NCBI RefSeq assembly: GCF_003570715.1
Contig: NZ_QXXQ01000007.1
Coordinates: 62,001 to 126,000, forward strand
DNA from: Gemmobacter lutimaris
GTDB taxonomy: Bacteria; Pseudomonadota; Alphaproteobacteria; Rhodobacterales; Rhodobacteraceae
DNA length: 64,000 nucleotides
Direction of reading: 5' to 3'
Shown here one piece after another: positions 27,624-38,039 of this stretch (within the stretch, counting starts at the first letter, position 1; each line of letters begins with the position of its first letter). A program made the translations under genes and the position numbers. The notes beneath the pieces are model-generated. The model had not been told where the DNA came from, did no database searches, and saw nothing but the letters and a program-made list of their open reading frames with translations.

Positions 27624-27674
27624 CCCGCCTTCCGGCCTCTGGCATGTGCCGGAGGGATAGGAAGGACGTGCAAG

Positions 27675-29417
27675 ATGAACCTGTTCACCGAACTGCGGAA
27701 CCTCGTCGTGGCCGAGCTTGGGGCGATGGCCGCTTCCGGCGCGCTGCCCGAGGGGCTGGACCTTGGCGCGGTCACGGTCGAGCCGCCGCGCGATGCGGCC
27801 CATGGCGACATGGCGACCAATGCCGCCATGGTGCTGGCCAAGCCCGCCGGGATGAAGCCGCGCGACATCGCGGATGCGCTGGCCGCCCGTTTGGCGACCG
27901 ATCCGCGTATCGCGGCGGCCGAGGTGGCGGGGCCGGGTTTCCTGAACCTGAGGCTGCAACCGGGCGTCTGGCAGGGGCTGGTGAAGGCCATTCTGGACTC
28001 TGGCGCCAATTACGGCCGGTCCGATCTGGGCGCCGGGCAGAAGGTGAATGTCGAATTCGTCTCGGCCAACCCGACCGGCCCGATGCATGTCGGCCATGTG
28101 CGCGGCGCGGTGGTGGGCGATGCTCTGTCGAACCTGCTGGCCTTCGCGGGCTGGAACGTGACGCGCGAATATTACATCAATGACGGCGGCGCACAGGTGA
28201 ACGTGCTGGCGCGGTCGGCCTATGAACGCTACCGCGAGGCCAATGGGCTTGAGCCGGAAATCCGCGAAGGGCTTTACCCCGGCGATTACCTGATCCCGGT
28301 GGGCGAGGCGCTGAAGGCGAAATACGGCACCAGCCTGCTGGACCAGCCGGAATCCGTCTGGCTTGACGATGTGCGCGAATTTGCCACCGAACAGATGATG
28401 CAAATGATCCGCGAGGATCTGGCGGCGCTTGGCGTGCGCATGGATGTCTATTCCAGCGAGAAGGCGCTTTACGGCACCGGCGAGATCGAGGCTGCGATCG
28501 AAACCCTGCGCGGCATGGGCCTGATCTACGAAGGCGTGCTGGAGCCGCCGAAAGGCAAGACCCCCGAAGACTGGGAGCCGCGCGAACAGACGCTGTTCCG
28601 CTCCACCGCGCATGGCGACGATGTGGACCGCCCTGTGATGAAATCGGACGGGTCGTGGACCTATTTCGCCCCCGATATCGCCTATCACTACAACAAGGTC
28701 CGGCGCGGCTTCGATCAGCTGATCGACATTTTCGGTGCCGACCATGGTGGCTATGTGAAGCGGATGAAGGCCGCCGTTTCGGCGCTGTCCGAGGGCCGGG
28801 TGCCGCTGGACATCAAGCTGATCCAGCTTGTGAAGCTTTACAAGAACGGCGAGCCCTTCAAGATGTCGAAGCGCGCCGGCACCTTCGTGACCCTGCGCGA
28901 TGTGGTGGAGGAAGTGGGCGCCGATGTCACCCGCTTCGTCATGCTGACCCGCAAGAATGACATGGCGCTGGATTTCGACTTCGACAAGGTTCTGGAACAG
29001 TCGAAGGATAACCCTGTCTTCTACGTCCAATATGCCAATGCCCGGATCAATTCTGTCCTGCGCAAGGCGCGCGAGGCCGGGGTTGCGGTGGATGACGCCA
29101 CGCTGGCGGGCGCGCAGCTTGATCTGCTGTCGCATCCGGCGGAACTGGCGCTGGTGGGCAAGCTGGCGGAATGGCCGCGTCTGGTGGAAATCGCCGCGCG
29201 CGGGAATGAGCCGCATCGCGTGGCCTTCTACCTTTACGAACTGGCGTCGGACCTGCACGGCCTGTGGAATCGTGGCAATGACGAGCCTTCGCTGCGCTTC
29301 CTGCAAGAGGATGTGACCATTTCGCAGGCGAAAATCGCCCTTGCACGGTCCGTGGGCGTTGTGATTTCCGCCGGTCTTGCTATTTTGGGCGTGACGCCGG
29401 TCGAGGAAATGCGCTGA
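27675..29417 (+). CDS. argS: arginyl-tRNA synthetase
   Basis: 580 residues. Class I motifs are [20 protein letters not shown] (HIGH variant HVGH) and [13 protein letters not shown] (KMSKS variant KMSKR). The N-terminal add-1 domain and C-terminal anticodon-binding DALR domain ([11 protein letters not shown] onwards) are present. It starts with GGAAGGACGTGCAAG before the ATG. An inverted repeat GCGGGCCA/TGGCCCGC lies between its stop and the SPOR gene. Confidence 0.96.
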   Translation: MNLFTELRNLVVAELGAMAASGALPEGLDLGAVTVEPPRDAAHGDMATNAAMVLAKPAGMKPRDIADALAARLATDPRIAAAEVAGPGFLNLRLQPGVWQGLVKAILDSGANYGRSDLGAGQKVNVEFVSANPTGPMHVGHVRGAVVGDALSNLLAFAGWNVTREYYINDGGAQVNVLARSAYERYREANGLEPEIREGLYPGDYLIPVGEALKAKYGTSLLDQPESVWLDDVREFATEQMMQMIREDLAALGVRMDVYSSEKALYGTGEIEAAIETLRGMGLIYEGVLEPPKGKTPEDWEPREQTLFRSTAHGDDVDRPVMKSDGSWTYFAPDIAYHYNKVRRGFDQLIDIFGADHGGYVKRMKAAVSALSEGRVPLDIKLIQLVKLYKNGEPFKMSKRAGTFVTLRDVVEEVGADVTRFVMLTRKNDMALDFDFDKVLEQSKDNPVFYVQYANARINSVLRKAREAGVAVDDATLAGAQLDLLSHPAELALVGKLAEWPRLVEIAARGNEPHRVAFYLYELASDLHGLWNRGNDEPSLRFLQEDVTISQAKIALARSVGVVISAGLAILGVTPVEEMR

Positions 29418-29486
29418 CAAATCGCGCCCCGCCGGCCCAACAGGCAAAGACGCGGCGGGCCAATGGCCCGCGCGCCGGGGCAGAGA

Positions 29487-30584
29487 ATGGCAGACGTGGA
29501 ATTCGACGGCTATGATTCCCGCTATGATGCGGGTCATGTGACAGAGGCCCGCGAGGGGCGCCGCTGGGTCAATCTGGCAGGCGGTCTCGTCTCGGTGGCA
29601 TTGCTGCTGGGCGCGGGCTGGTGGGGCTATCGTATCGCCATGCGCGATGTGATGGGCATCCCGGTGCTGAAGGCGGCCGAAGGCCCGGCCCGTGTCGCCC
29701 CGGAAAATCCGGGGGGCGAGATCACCGCCTATCAGGGCCTTTCTGTCAACGATGTTGCGGCTGTCGGCGTTGCCGCGCCGCTGCCGGACGAGATCGTTCT
29801 GGCGCCGCGCCCCGTTGAACTGTCGCTGGAAGATACCCCCGGCCTCGCAGCCGAGCCACCGCCCGAACTGGTCGCCGCTGCGCCCGAGCCTCCGGTGCAG
29901 CCGTTGTTGCCCTTGCCAGAGGCCGATACCCCGTTCGCCAGCACCTCGCCCGAGGCACTGGCTTCCATGGCGGGCGAGGATCTGCCGCTTGATCCGCTGA
30001 CCTCGGTGGGCCCGCTGGATGACAGCGCCGCAGACGCGCCTGCTGCCGAGGCCGGGCCGCAGATTACGGAAACCGCCCCGACCGAAGCTCCTGACAATGT
30101 GCTGGCACTGGCCGATCAGCTTGCGGCAGGTGCCGCGCCGTTGACCCCCGTGCCCGAGGTCGTGGCCGAGCCGGAAATCATCGAATCCGCCCCCGTTGTG
30201 CCCGGAGGGATCGGCAAGTCGCTGCTTCCCCTGCCGCGTCCGGCGGGCCTGATCCCCGCCAATGCCACCACCAATGCCGTTGCCGCCGCGCTGACGGATG
30301 CTACGGCCGAGGTTGATCCCGCGACGCTGGCGCCGGGCACGCGTCTCGTGCAGTTTGGCGCCTTTGACAGCGCCGACGAAGCGCGCGCGCAATGGGACAA
30401 GCTGACGGGGCGCTTTGGCGATCTGATGCTGGGCAAGTCGCGGGTGATCCAGTCGGCCGAAAGCGGTGGGCGGACCTTCTTCCGTCTGCGCGCCGAAGGC
30501 TTTGCAGACGAGGATGACGCCCGCCGTTTCTGCGCCGCCATTACCGCGGAAGGCCCCGATTGCATTCCGGTGGCCGTGCGATGA
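29487..30584 (+). CDS. SPOR domain protein
   Basis: 365 residues. A short cytoplasmic N-terminus is followed by one membrane helix (LAGGLVSVALLLGAGWWGY, about residues 30-50). A long proline/alanine/glutamate-rich periplasmic linker of about 230 residues leads to a C-terminal SPOR domain (GTRLVQFGAFDSADEARAQW to the end). SPOR domains bind denuded glycan strands at division sites. The linker probably spans the periplasm. The ATG at 29487 follows GGGGCAGAGA. It overlaps nagZ by four bases. Confidence 0.88.
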   Translation: MADVEFDGYDSRYDAGHVTEAREGRRWVNLAGGLVSVALLLGAGWWGYRIAMRDVMGIPVLKAAEGPARVAPENPGGEITAYQGLSVNDVAAVGVAAPLPDEIVLAPRPVELSLEDTPGLAAEPPPELVAAAPEPPVQPLLPLPEADTPFASTSPEALASMAGEDLPLDPLTSVGPLDDSAADAPAAEAGPQITETAPTEAPDNVLALADQLAAGAAPLTPVPEVVAEPEIIESAPVVPGGIGKSLLPLPRPAGLIPANATTNAVAAALTDATAEVDPATLAPGTRLVQFGAFDSADEARAQWDKLTGRFGDLMLGKSRVIQSAESGGRTFFRLRAEGFADEDDARRFCAAITAEGPDCIPVAVR

Positions 30585-31582
30585 CCTTGGGCGCCACCGT
30601 CTTCGGTTGCGCGGGGCCGGTGCTGCTGCCCGAGGAGGCCGCGTTTTTCCGTGAGGCCGATCCTTTGGGCTTCATCCTCTTTGCCCGCAATGTGGAAACG
30701 CCTGCACAGCTTGCCCGGCTGACCGCAGATCTGCGGGCCAGCGTCGGCCGTGACGCGCCGGTGTTCGTTGATCAGGAAGGCGGCCGCGTGCAGCGCCTGC
30801 GCGCGCCGCACTGGTCGGAATGGTTGCCGCCGCTGGATGCCGTGGCGCGCGCCGGGGCAGGGGCTGCGCGCATGATGTGGCTGCGGGCCCGGCTGATCGC
30901 GGCGGAACTCCGAGCCGTCGGCATTGACGGCAACTGCGCGCCCTGCCTCGACATTGCCACCGAGGTCACGCACCCTTTCCTGCGCAACCGCTGCTATGGC
31001 ACCGATCCGACGACGGTGATTGCCATGGGACGCGCCACGGCTGACGGGCATCTGGCGGGCGGTGTGCTGCCAGTGATGAAGCACATGCCGGGCCATGGCC
31101 GCGCCAGCGGTGACACACATCACGACCTGCCGTCCGTTACCGCCGACGCCGAAACGCTGCGCAGGACCGATTTTGCGGTGTTCCGCGCACTGAGCGATCT
31201 GCCCGCCGCCATGACGGCCCATATCGTCTTTTCCGCTTTCGACAGCGAACCGGCGACCTGCTCTGCTGCAATGATGCGGGTGATGCGCGAAGAGATCGGC
31301 TTTGGCGGCCTGATCCTTTCGGACGATCTGAACATGCAGGCACTGGACGGAACGCTGGGCGAACGCGCTGCCCGCGCCATCGCGGCGGGCTGCGACATTG
31401 CCCTGCACTGCAAGGGCGACATGGCCGAGATGCAGGCGGTGGCCGGTGCGGCGGGGCGCCTGACGCCTGCCGCCGCCACGCGTGCCGAGGCCATGCTGGC
31501 TGCCCGCAGGACGCCTGATCCGGTCGATCTGACAGCTCTGCGGGCCGAGCATGACGCGCTGATCGGCGTCGGCCATGGCTGA
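30581..31582 (+). CDS. nagZ: beta-N-acetylhexosaminidase
   Basis: 333 residues, glycoside hydrolase family 3. The NagZ loop with the catalytic histidine is KHMPGHGRASGDTHHDLP, and other conserved patches are DQEGGRVQRL and GGLILSDDLNMQAL (catalytic Asp in SDDL). It removes GlcNAc from anhydromuropeptides during wall recycling. Coupled to the SPOR gene by ATGA and overlaps scpA by eight bases. Confidence 0.94.
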   Translation: MTLGATVFGCAGPVLLPEEAAFFREADPLGFILFARNVETPAQLARLTADLRASVGRDAPVFVDQEGGRVQRLRAPHWSEWLPPLDAVARAGAGAARMMWLRARLIAAELRAVGIDGNCAPCLDIATEVTHPFLRNRCYGTDPTTVIAMGRATADGHLAGGVLPVMKHMPGHGRASGDTHHDLPSVTADAETLRRTDFAVFRALSDLPAAMTAHIVFSAFDSEPATCSAAMMRVMREEIGFGGLILSDDLNMQALDGTLGERAARAIAAGCDIALHCKGDMAEMQAVAGAAGRLTPAAATRAEAMLAARRTPDPVDLTALRAEHDALIGVGHG

Positions 31583-32369
31583 CGGGTGGCAGGACACCGG
31601 GCCAGAACGGCTCAGTGTCAGCGACCGGCTGGCGGCAGAGGCGCTGATTGTCGATGTGGACGGGTTCGAAGGCCCGCTTGACCTGCTGCTGACGCTGTCG
31701 CGCACCCAGAAAGTTGATCTGCGACGCATTTCGGTGCTGCAACTGGCCGAGCAGTATCTTGGTTTCGTTGATCGCGCCAAGGCGCTGCGGATCGAACTCG
31801 CGGCGGATTATCTGGTGATGGCGGCCTGGCTTGCCTATCTGAAATCACGCCTGCTGCTGCCGCCCGATCCGACCGAGGAAGGCCCCAGCGCCGAAGAACT
31901 GGCTGCCCATCTGGCCTATCAGCTCGAACGCCTGCAAGCCATGCGCGAGGCGGCGGCGCGGCTGATGGCCCGCGACCAGCGCGGGCGCGACTTCTTCGTG
32001 CGGGGCCTGCCTGAAGAGGTGATCCGCGCCCGCAAGGTGACCTACACCGCCTCGCTGATTGACCTGATGCGCGCCTATGCCCGCATCCGCACCAAGGATG
32101 AATTCCGCCCCTTCGTGATGGACCGCGACGACGTGTTCACCATGGAACAGGCGCTGGAGCGGTTGCGCGGCCTGATCGGCTATGCCGCAAGCTGGTCCGA
32201 CCTTGAAAGCTGGCTGCCCGAGGGCTGGGACCGCAATCCGATGCGCCGCCGTTCCTCAATTGCGGCGCATTTCGCAGCTATTCTGGAAATGGCGAAACGG
32301 GGCCAGGTCGATATTCGTCAGGGTGAGACTTTTGCCCCGATCCAGATTCGCCGGAAAGACGGCGCATGA
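31575..32369 (+). CDS. scpA: segregation and condensation protein A
   Basis: 264 residues. Typical kleisin ScpA N-terminus VDVDGFEGPLDLLLTLSRTQ with KVDLRRISVLQLAEQYL after it, and a C-terminal winged helix (FAAILEMAKRGQVDI). It bridges the SMC heads in the SMC-ScpAB condensin. The start lies within nagZ and the end overlaps scpB by four bases. Co-transcription of nagZ-scpA-scpB is usual in Rhodobacterales. Confidence 0.94.
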   Translation: MADGWQDTGPERLSVSDRLAAEALIVDVDGFEGPLDLLLTLSRTQKVDLRRISVLQLAEQYLGFVDRAKALRIELAADYLVMAAWLAYLKSRLLLPPDPTEEGPSAEELAAHLAYQLERLQAMREAAARLMARDQRGRDFFVRGLPEEVIRARKVTYTASLIDLMRAYARIRTKDEFRPFVMDRDDVFTMEQALERLRGLIGYAASWSDLESWLPEGWDRNPMRRRSSIAAHFAAILEMAKRGQVDIRQGETFAPIQIRRKDGA

Positions 32370-33007
32370 GCGAACCGCAGGAACAAAGCCTTTTCGATGC
32401 TCCGCCCATCGCGGAACAGGAACGCATGGTCGAGGCGATCCTGTTCGCCGCCACGGAACCCGTCTCGGTGGCCGAACTGGAAAAGCGCATGCCGCATGGC
32501 TGCGATCCGGCCGAGGCGCTGGCCTATCTGCGCCGCCGCTATGAGGGGCGCGGGGTGCGGTTGGTGCGGGTCGGCGATGCTTGGGCCTTCCGCACCGCGC
32601 CCGACCTTGGCCATCTGATGCAGAAAGAGGTGGTCGAGCAACGCAAGCTCAGCCGCGCCGCGATCGAGACACTGGCCATCATCGCCTATCACCAGCCCGC
32701 CACCCGCGCCGAGATCGAGGAAATCCGTGGCGTCGCCGTCAGTCGCGGCACCATCGACCAGTTGCTTGAGATGGAATGGATTCGCCTCGGCCGCCGCCGC
32801 ATGACACCGGGGCGCCCGGTGACTTTTGTGGTCACGGAAACCTTCCTCGATCACTTCGGCCTCGAATCCGCGCGCGACCTGCCGGGGCTGAAGGATTTGC
32901 GCGCCGCTGGCCTGCTGGACAACCGCCCGCTGCCCGGCTCGATGCAGCGCCCCGACGAAGACGATGAAGACAGCCCCACCGGCCAGACCGAACTTTTCGA
33001 GGATTAA
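32366..33007 (+). CDS. scpB: segregation and condensation protein B
   Basis: 213 residues. Two winged-helix domains typical of ScpB: MVEAILFAATEPVSVAELEK, then LSRAAIETLAIIAYHQPATR and EIRGVAVSRGTIDQLL. Dimerises and binds ScpA in the condensin complex. The C-terminal tail after residue 185 is acidic and likely unfolded. Coupled to scpA by ATGA. Confidence 0.94.
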   Translation: MSEPQEQSLFDAPPIAEQERMVEAILFAATEPVSVAELEKRMPHGCDPAEALAYLRRRYEGRGVRLVRVGDAWAFRTAPDLGHLMQKEVVEQRKLSRAAIETLAIIAYHQPATRAEIEEIRGVAVSRGTIDQLLEMEWIRLGRRRMTPGRPVTFVVTETFLDHFGLESARDLPGLKDLRAAGLLDNRPLPGSMQRPDEDDEDSPTGQTELFED

Positions 33008-33011
33008 CGCC

Positions 33012-33224
33012 ATGGATGCAGGACGGATCTTTCAGCAGCTCTTCAACATGATCTTCCGCCGCGCGATGAATACCGCGATCAACAAGGGCATCGACCATGT
33101 GGCGCGCAAGGGCAGGCCGCCGGGGCAGATGACAGCCGAGGAACGCAAACAGGCGAATGCCGCCCGCGAGATGACGAAAAAGGCCCGCCAAGCTGCAAAG
33201 ATTGCCCGCCGCCTCGGCCGCTGA
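33012..33224 (+). CDS. small basic protein after scpB
   Basis: 70 residues, strongly basic in its second half (KKARQAAKIARRLGR) with an amphipathic N-terminus (IFQQLFNMIFRRAMNTAIN). It starts four bases after scpB and seems to be the last gene of that operon. I have seen similar short ORFs after scpB in this bacterial group but know no function. The ATG at 33012 was preferred over an ATG 48 bases upstream inside scpB. Confidence 0.7.
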   Translation: MDAGRIFQQLFNMIFRRAMNTAINKGIDHVARKGRPPGQMTAEERKQANAAREMTKKARQAAKIARRLGR

Positions 33225-33241
33225 TCGTCATTTTCTGTCGA

Positions 33242-33294
33242 AAAATATCCTCGGGGGAGGCGCCGCAGGCGCCGTGGGGGCAGACAGCCCCCAC
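33242..33294. repeat. REP-like palindromic element between convergent genes
   Basis: AAAATATCCTCGGGGGAGG is followed by the palindromes GGCGCC-GCA-GGCGCC (33259-33273) and GTGGGGGC-AGACA-GCCCCCAC (33274-33294). It fills the gap between the scpB operon and the convergent dCTP deaminase gene. A related arrangement lies near 57449 on the opposite strand. The last stem-loop may also stop transcription. Confidence 0.5.
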
Positions 33295-33310
33295 TTCCGC
33301 CCAGACCTGA

Positions 33311-34390
33311 TCAGGCGCGGAAATGCTTGGCGAGTTTCAGGCCCTGACCCTGATAATTCGAGGCGATCCCCGCGCCATACAGCGTTTCGGGCCGCTCTGA
33401 CATCCGCTCATAAACCAGCCGCCCGACGATCTGCCCATGCTCCAGCACGAAGGGCGCCTCGTGGCAGCGCACTTCCAGCACACCGCGCGACCCTGCGCCG
33501 CCTGCCGCCGAATGGCCGAAGCCGGGATCGAAGAAGCCCGCGTAATGCACGCGGAACTCGCCCACCATCGCCAGATAGGGCGCCATTTCGGCGGCGTAAT
33601 CCGGCGGGATCGTCACTGCCTCGCGGCTCACCAGAATGTAGAAGGCACCGGGGTCGAGGATGATGCGGCCGTCACGGCTGCGGATTTCTTCCCAGAACTC
33701 GGCGGCCGGGTAATGACCGATGCGGTCAAGGTCGATGACGCCGGTATGGGGCTTGGCGCGATAGCCCACCAGATCATCCGGCCCCGGCCGCAGATCCACG
33801 GAAAAGCCCAGGCCTTCCGAGATCACCGCAGGCCCGTTCACCAGCGGCTCGCGCGCATGCAGCGCGGTCAGGTCGACATCCGACAGCACCGCCTGACCGT
33901 GGCGGAAGCGGATCTGGTTCAGCCGCTGCCCGGCCCGCGCCAGGACCGAGAAACTGCGCGGGCAGACCTCGGCGTAAAGCGGACCGCTATAGCCCGCGGC
34001 AATGCGGTCAAACTCCACCCCGCCATCGGTGATGGTGCGGGTCAGGAGATCGAGCCGTCCGGTGGAGCTTTTGGCATTGGCGACGGCAGTGATGCCCTCG
34101 GGCAGCGCCAGCCGCTCCATCAGCGGGATGACATAGACGCAGCCCTTTTCCAGCACCGCACCTTGCCGCAGGTCCATGCGGTGCATCTCGAATTCGGTGA
34201 TCCGCTCGGCCACGCTGCGGCCCTGACCGGCAAGGAACGAGGCGCGCACGCGATAGGCCACATCGCCCAGACGCAGGTCGAGGCTGGCGGGCTGGATCTG
34301 TTCGGGCAGGATAGGCCGGTCGGCGGCGATCACGCCGTTCTCGATCAGACGGCGCAGGGCTTGCGCGGGCAGAACTCCGGTTTCAGTCAC
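33311..34390 (-). CDS. dcd: 2'-deoxycytidine 5'-triphosphate deaminase, two-domain long form
   Basis: 359 residues, about twice the usual length of Dcd. The N-half has QIQPASLDLRLGDVAYRVRA and the catalytic-site motif AKSSTGRLDLLTRTITDG. The C-half repeats the fold (HYPAAEFWEEI, DPGAFYILVSREAVTIPPDYAAEM in part, HYAGFFDPGFG). Members of this family convert dCTP to dUTP. The long form is common in alphaproteobacteria and appears to be an internal duplication. It lies 84 bases downstream of tRNA-Pro with a terminator between, so it likely has its own promoter. Confidence 0.85.
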   Translation of the reverse strand: MTETGVLPAQALRRLIENGVIAADRPILPEQIQPASLDLRLGDVAYRVRASFLAGQGRSVAERITEFEMHRMDLRQGAVLEKGCVYVIPLMERLALPEGITAVANAKSSTGRLDLLTRTITDGGVEFDRIAAGYSGPLYAEVCPRSFSVLARAGQRLNQIRFRHGQAVLSDVDLTALHAREPLVNGPAVISEGLGFSVDLRPGPDDLVGYRAKPHTGVIDLDRIGHYPAAEFWEEIRSRDGRIILDPGAFYILVSREAVTIPPDYAAEMAPYLAMVGEFRVHYAGFFDPGFGHSAAGGAGSRGVLEVRCHEAPFVLEHGQIVGRLVYERMSERPETLYGAGIASNYQGQGLKLAKHFRA

Positions 34391-34431
34391 GCCATCCCCC
34401 GTTCATGGATCAGACTTGCGGATCAGATACG

Positions 34432-34463
34432 AAAAAACCCGCGCCTTGTTGCCAAGGGCGGGC
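34432..34463 (-). terminator. Rho-independent terminator downstream of tRNA-Pro
   Basis: On the minus strand, CCCGC-CCTTG, a GCAA loop, CAAGG, a single-base bulge and GCGGG, then six T. It lies 10 bases after the encoded CCA of tRNA-Pro. Confidence 0.8.
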
Positions 34464-34473
34464 TTTTCTCGGT

Positions 34474-34551
34474 TGGTCGGGCCGGCGAGATTCGAACTCG
34501 CGACCTTCCGCCCCCCAGACGGACGCGCTAACCAGGCTGCGCCACGGCCCG
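34474..34551 (-). tRNA. tRNA-Pro (anticodon GGG)
   Basis: Cloverleaf read on the minus strand: acceptor CGGGCCG pairs with CGGCCCG followed by A and an encoded CCA. The D-arm contains GCGCAGCCTGGTTAGCGC. The anticodon stem TCCGT/GCGGA has loop CTGGGGG, so the anticodon is GGG. The T-arm shows GTTCGAATC. It reads proline codons CCC and CCU. Confidence 0.95.
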
Positions 34552-34612
34552 ACTGCGCGGATACATAACGATAATTCCGGCGGGGGCAAGCGCCAAATCG
34601 CATGGCGGCGAT

Positions 34613-35485
34613 TTATCCGCGCCGGGTCTTGCGGATCGTGTCCAGCCGGGCCTGAAGCGCCTGCATCCGGGGCAGGACAGCGGCCAGTGCGGGGGCCGTC
34701 ACCACGCGCGCATCGGGAGAAAGCGACCGCAACAGGGCGGGCAGCCAGACATCGGGCGATTCGTTCAAGGCCAAGCCGGGCGATTCCGCCGGATCTGCCG
34801 AAGTGGGGTCCGGGGCAGGCGGCGAGACGGTCGCCTCTGCCTCCATCTCCTCTGCGCGATTTTCTTCCGGCGCAGATTCGACCGCTTCCGGCGCCTCAGG
34901 TATATGCGGGGCCTCAGGCATCACTGCCTCGGCGCCTTCGGTGTCGTCATCCGCCGGTTCAGAGAAATCGAAAAGCGAAGGCTGGTCTTTCGGCTCTCTG
35001 GGCATATCCACCGCAGTCGTCAGGGAATCATCGCCAGCGGGCATGGCCTCGGGCGGGTCGGCGGGTTTGGGCGCCACCTTGGCGGCGGCGGCCATTTCGG
35101 TAGATATGGCGGCGATTTCCTGCCAGTCACGCAGCGCCACGATTTCGGCCGGCGGCGGGGCCTCGGCCGCGGCGTCCAGCGCGGCATCGAATGCCTCCAT
35201 ATCCTCGGACAGATCATCGCCCGACAAGCTGGCAACGTGACGAACGCCTTGTTCGCGCAGAATTTTCTGCACACCGCGGATCGTCATGCCCTCATCGTGC
35301 AAAAGCTTGCGAATGCCTTGCAACAGCGCGACATCCGTAGGGCGGTAATACCGCCGCCCCCCGGCACGCTTTACCGGCTTGATCTGCGGAAAGCGGCTTT
35401 CCCAGAAGCGCAGCACATGGGCTGGCGTCTCAAGCTGATCGGCCACCTCGCTGATGGTGCGGAAGGCATCGGGCGATTTCTCCAT
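34613..35485 (-). CDS. MerR-family transcriptional regulator
   Basis: 290 residues. The N-terminal MerR helix-turn-helix is at about residues 7-75: [20 protein letters not shown] (VLRFWE), [15 protein letters not shown] and [11 protein letters not shown]. Unlike classic MerR proteins it has a long, acidic, proline-rich, probably disordered tail of about 190 residues and no obvious metal or ligand site. It follows ihfA by 14 bases in the plsX-fabH-ihfA operon, a linkage conserved in Rhodobacterales. A TTG two codons upstream is an alternative start. Confidence 0.82.
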   Translation of the reverse strand: MEKSPDAFRTISEVADQLETPAHVLRFWESRFPQIKPVKRAGGRRYYRPTDVALLQGIRKLLHDEGMTIRGVQKILREQGVRHVASLSGDDLSEDMEAFDAALDAAAEAPPPAEIVALRDWQEIAAISTEMAAAAKVAPKPADPPEAMPAGDDSLTTAVDMPREPKDQPSLFDFSEPADDDTEGAEAVMPEAPHIPEAPEAVESAPEENRAEEMEAEATVSPPAPDPTSADPAESPGLALNESPDVWLPALLRSLSPDARVVTAPALAAVLPRMQALQARLDTIRKTRRG

Positions 35486-35499
35486 GCCCAAGGCCCCGG

Positions 35500-35802
35500 T
35501 CAGCCCTTCGTGCCGCTGGCGACACGCTCTTTCATCAGATGGGACGGCCGGAAGGTCAGCACGCGGCGCGGACTGATCGGCACTTCGTCGCCGGTTTTCG
35601 GATTGCGCCCCATGCGGGCCGACTTGTCGCGCACCGAAAATGTGCCGAAGGACGAGATTTTCACTGTCTCGCCCCGCACCAGCGCGTCCGATACATGCTG
35701 GATCACGGTTTCCACCAGTTCGGCGGATTCGTTGCGCGACAGCCCGACCTCGCGGAAGACGGCCTCGCTCAGATCCATGCGTGTCAGAGTCTTGTCACTC
35801 AT
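35500..35802 (-). CDS. ihfA: integration host factor subunit alpha
   Basis: 100 residues. DNABII family: [20 protein letters not shown], then [13 protein letters not shown] and the DNA-inserting arm [12 protein letters not shown]. The partner of IhfB, it bends DNA sharply. The ATG at 35802 follows a G-rich ribosome site (GGGGGGGA); an upstream in-frame ATG would add 48 unrelated residues and is rejected. The 144-base gap to fabH may contain its own promoter. Confidence 0.95.
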   Translation of the reverse strand: MSDKTLTRMDLSEAVFREVGLSRNESAELVETVIQHVSDALVRGETVKISSFGTFSVRDKSARMGRNPKTGDEVPISPRRVLTFRPSHLMKERVASGTKG

Positions 35803-35946
35803 TCCCAAATCCCCCCCGGGTTTTTCAGAAGATTGAGGGCTTTGGGTTTTCGAGTCAATATCAACAACTTGTGCGGGCAAGTTCAGATGCCTGCGCGCGG
35901 CCCAATCCGGGGCAGCATGGCGGTATCCTGCGCAGGCGGTGAACAA

Positions 35947-36918
35947 TCACCAACGCAGGACGACCGAACCCCAGGCCAGACCACCGCCGATCGCTTCGGT
36001 CACCACCAGATCGCCGGGCTTGATCTGCCCGCGCGACACGCCGACCGACAGCGCCAGCGGGATCGAGGCGGCCGAAGTATTGCCGTGGTCCTGCACAGTC
36101 ACGACGACGCGGTCCATCGGCACCTGCATCCGCTTGGCCGTGGCCTCGATGATGCGGATATTGGCCTGATGCGGGACGATCCAGTCCACATCCTCGCCGC
36201 TGAGACCGACCTTCTCCAGCGCGGTATGGGCGGTTTCTGCCAGCTTTTCGACGGCATGGCGAAAGACTTCCTTGCCCTGCATCCGCAGATGCCCCGTGGT
36301 GCCGGTCGATACGCCGCCATCGACATAAAGGATCTCGCGGTGCCGCCCGTCGGAGTTCAGATCGACCGACAGGATGCCCCGGTCGGCAGGGGTGCCCGCG
36401 CCGTCATGCGCCTCGAGCACCAGCGCGCCCGCGCCATCGCCGAACAGCACGCAGGTGCCGCGGTCGGTCCAGTCCATCAGGCGCGAAAAGGTCTCGGCCC
36501 CGATCACCAGCGCGCGCTGCACCTGGCCCGACACGATCAGCGCGTTGGCATTGGCCAGCGCATAGACGAAACCGGCACAGACCGCCTGCACATCATAGGC
36601 AAAGCCGCGGGTCATGCCCAGTCGCGCCTGCACCATCGTCGCGGCAGAAGGGAAGGTGAGGTCGGCGGTCGAGGTTGCCACCACGATCACGTCGATGTCA
36701 TCGGCCGTCAGACCAGCCTGCGCCAGCGCAGCCTCGGCCGCACGCGTCGCCAGATCAGAGGTTGTCTGGCCTTCCGCAGCGAAATGCCGCCGCTCGATCC
36801 CGGAGCGGGACCGAATCCATTCATCTGACGTGTCGATGGTTTTCTCGAATTCGGCATTCGGTACCACCCGCTCGGGCAGATAATGCCCGACGCCCCTGAC
36901 CACGGCCCTGATTGTCAT
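35947..36918 (-). CDS. fabH: beta-ketoacyl-ACP synthase III
   Basis: 323 residues. Catalytic triad: Cys in [10 protein letters not shown], His in VPHQANIRI, Asn in [12 protein letters not shown]. It condenses acetyl-CoA with malonyl-ACP to start fatty acid synthesis. Overlaps plsX by four bases, so the two are translationally coupled, as in many bacteria. Confidence 0.96.
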   Translation of the reverse strand: MTIRAVVRGVGHYLPERVVPNAEFEKTIDTSDEWIRSRSGIERRHFAAEGQTTSDLATRAAEAALAQAGLTADDIDVIVVATSTADLTFPSAATMVQARLGMTRGFAYDVQAVCAGFVYALANANALIVSGQVQRALVIGAETFSRLMDWTDRGTCVLFGDGAGALVLEAHDGAGTPADRGILSVDLNSDGRHREILYVDGGVSTGTTGHLRMQGKEVFRHAVEKLAETAHTALEKVGLSGEDVDWIVPHQANIRIIEATAKRMQVPMDRVVVTVQDHGNTSAASIPLALSVGVSRGQIKPGDLVVTEAIGGGLAWGSVVLRW

Positions 36919-38015
36919 TCCTGCCCGCCTCCTTCGACGGCGGCATCCTGCCCCGCGCGTCCGGCGGATGCAACCCGCGCCGCCAGCCGGTCGATAAAGC
37001 CTGAACGTGCCAGTTGCGCCGCCAGACGGATCGCGGCGGAAACGCCGGTCGCATCGGCGCCACCATGGCTTTTGACCACAGTGCCGTTCAGGCCAAGAAA
37101 TACCCCGCCATTTACCCGGCGTGGGTCGATGCGCTTTTGCAGGCGCTTCAACGCCCCCAAGGCCAGCAGCGCGCCCAGCTTCGACAGAAGGCCCGAAGCA
37201 AAGGCCTCTCGCATGAAATCGGAGGACAGCTTTGCCGTGCCTTCGCCGGTTTTCAGCGCTATATTGCCAGTGAACCCGTCGGTTACGATGACATCCACCC
37301 GGTTCGACGGAATATCGCCGCCTTCGACGAAGCCCACGAAATCGAATTCGGCGGCATCCTGCGCCGCGGTCATCCGGTCATGCGCCAGCTTCAGTTCGGC
37401 CCGCCCCTTGTGTTCCTCGGTGCCGACATTCAGCAGGCCGACGCGCGGACGGCGCAGATGCAGCCCGTTACGCGCGTAAGCCGCGCCCATGGTGGCATAT
37501 TGCAGCAGATCCTCGGCCTCGGCCTTGATGTCGGCGCCAACGTCCAGCATCACGTTGAAGCCGCCGGGATTGCGCGAGGGCCAGAGGCAGGCGATGGCCG
37601 GGCGGTTCACCCCCGGCAGCTTGCGCAGGCGGATCATGCTGACGGCCATCAGCGCGCCGGTATTGCCGCAACTGACCGCCACCGCCGCCTCGCCGTTCTT
37701 CACGCTGTCGATGGTGGACCACATGGAGGTGCCGGCGCCATGGCGCATCACCTGACTGGGTTTGTCTTCCATCGTCACGACACGAGGGGCATGACGAATC
37801 TCGCAGCGTCCCGCGATCTCGGCATGTTGCGAGACCAGCGGGCGAAGCACGGATTCGTCGCCGTGCAGCAGAAAGGCAAGATCGGCATCGGCACGCGCAG
37901 AATCAACAAGACCGGCAACAACCGCTGCCGGTCCGCGATCCCCGCCCATGGCGTCTACCGAAATGATCGTGCGCTGTTGAACCTGCGCCGGACGTTCGCT
38001 TCCGTTCGTCGTCAT
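36915..38015 (-). CDS. plsX: phosphate acyltransferase PlsX
   Basis: 366 residues. Starts near [17 protein letters not shown] and carries [18 protein letters not shown] and [12 protein letters not shown], all typical of PlsX. It makes acyl-phosphate from acyl-ACP for phospholipid synthesis. Sits 24 bases after rpmF in the conserved yceD-rpmF-plsX-fabH block. Confidence 0.96.
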   Translation of the reverse strand: MTTNGSERPAQVQQRTIISVDAMGGDRGPAAVVAGLVDSARADADLAFLLHGDESVLRPLVSQHAEIAGRCEIRHAPRVVTMEDKPSQVMRHGAGTSMWSTIDSVKNGEAAVAVSCGNTGALMAVSMIRLRKLPGVNRPAIACLWPSRNPGGFNVMLDVGADIKAEAEDLLQYATMGAAYARNGLHLRRPRVGLLNVGTEEHKGRAELKLAHDRMTAAQDAAEFDFVGFVEGGDIPSNRVDVIVTDGFTGNIALKTGEGTAKLSSDFMREAFASGLLSKLGALLALGALKRLQKRIDPRRVNGGVFLGLNGTVVKSHGGADATGVSAAIRLAAQLARSGFIDRLAARVASAGRAGQDAAVEGGGQE

Positions 38016-38039
38016 GGTCGGCCGGGGAGGGGATGCGGC

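Noticed and set aside
27183-30392. 1069-codon open frame on the minus strand opposite endolysin, argS and the SPOR gene
   Set aside because: Crosses several good genes, has low-complexity His/Arg/Gly content and no ribosome site.
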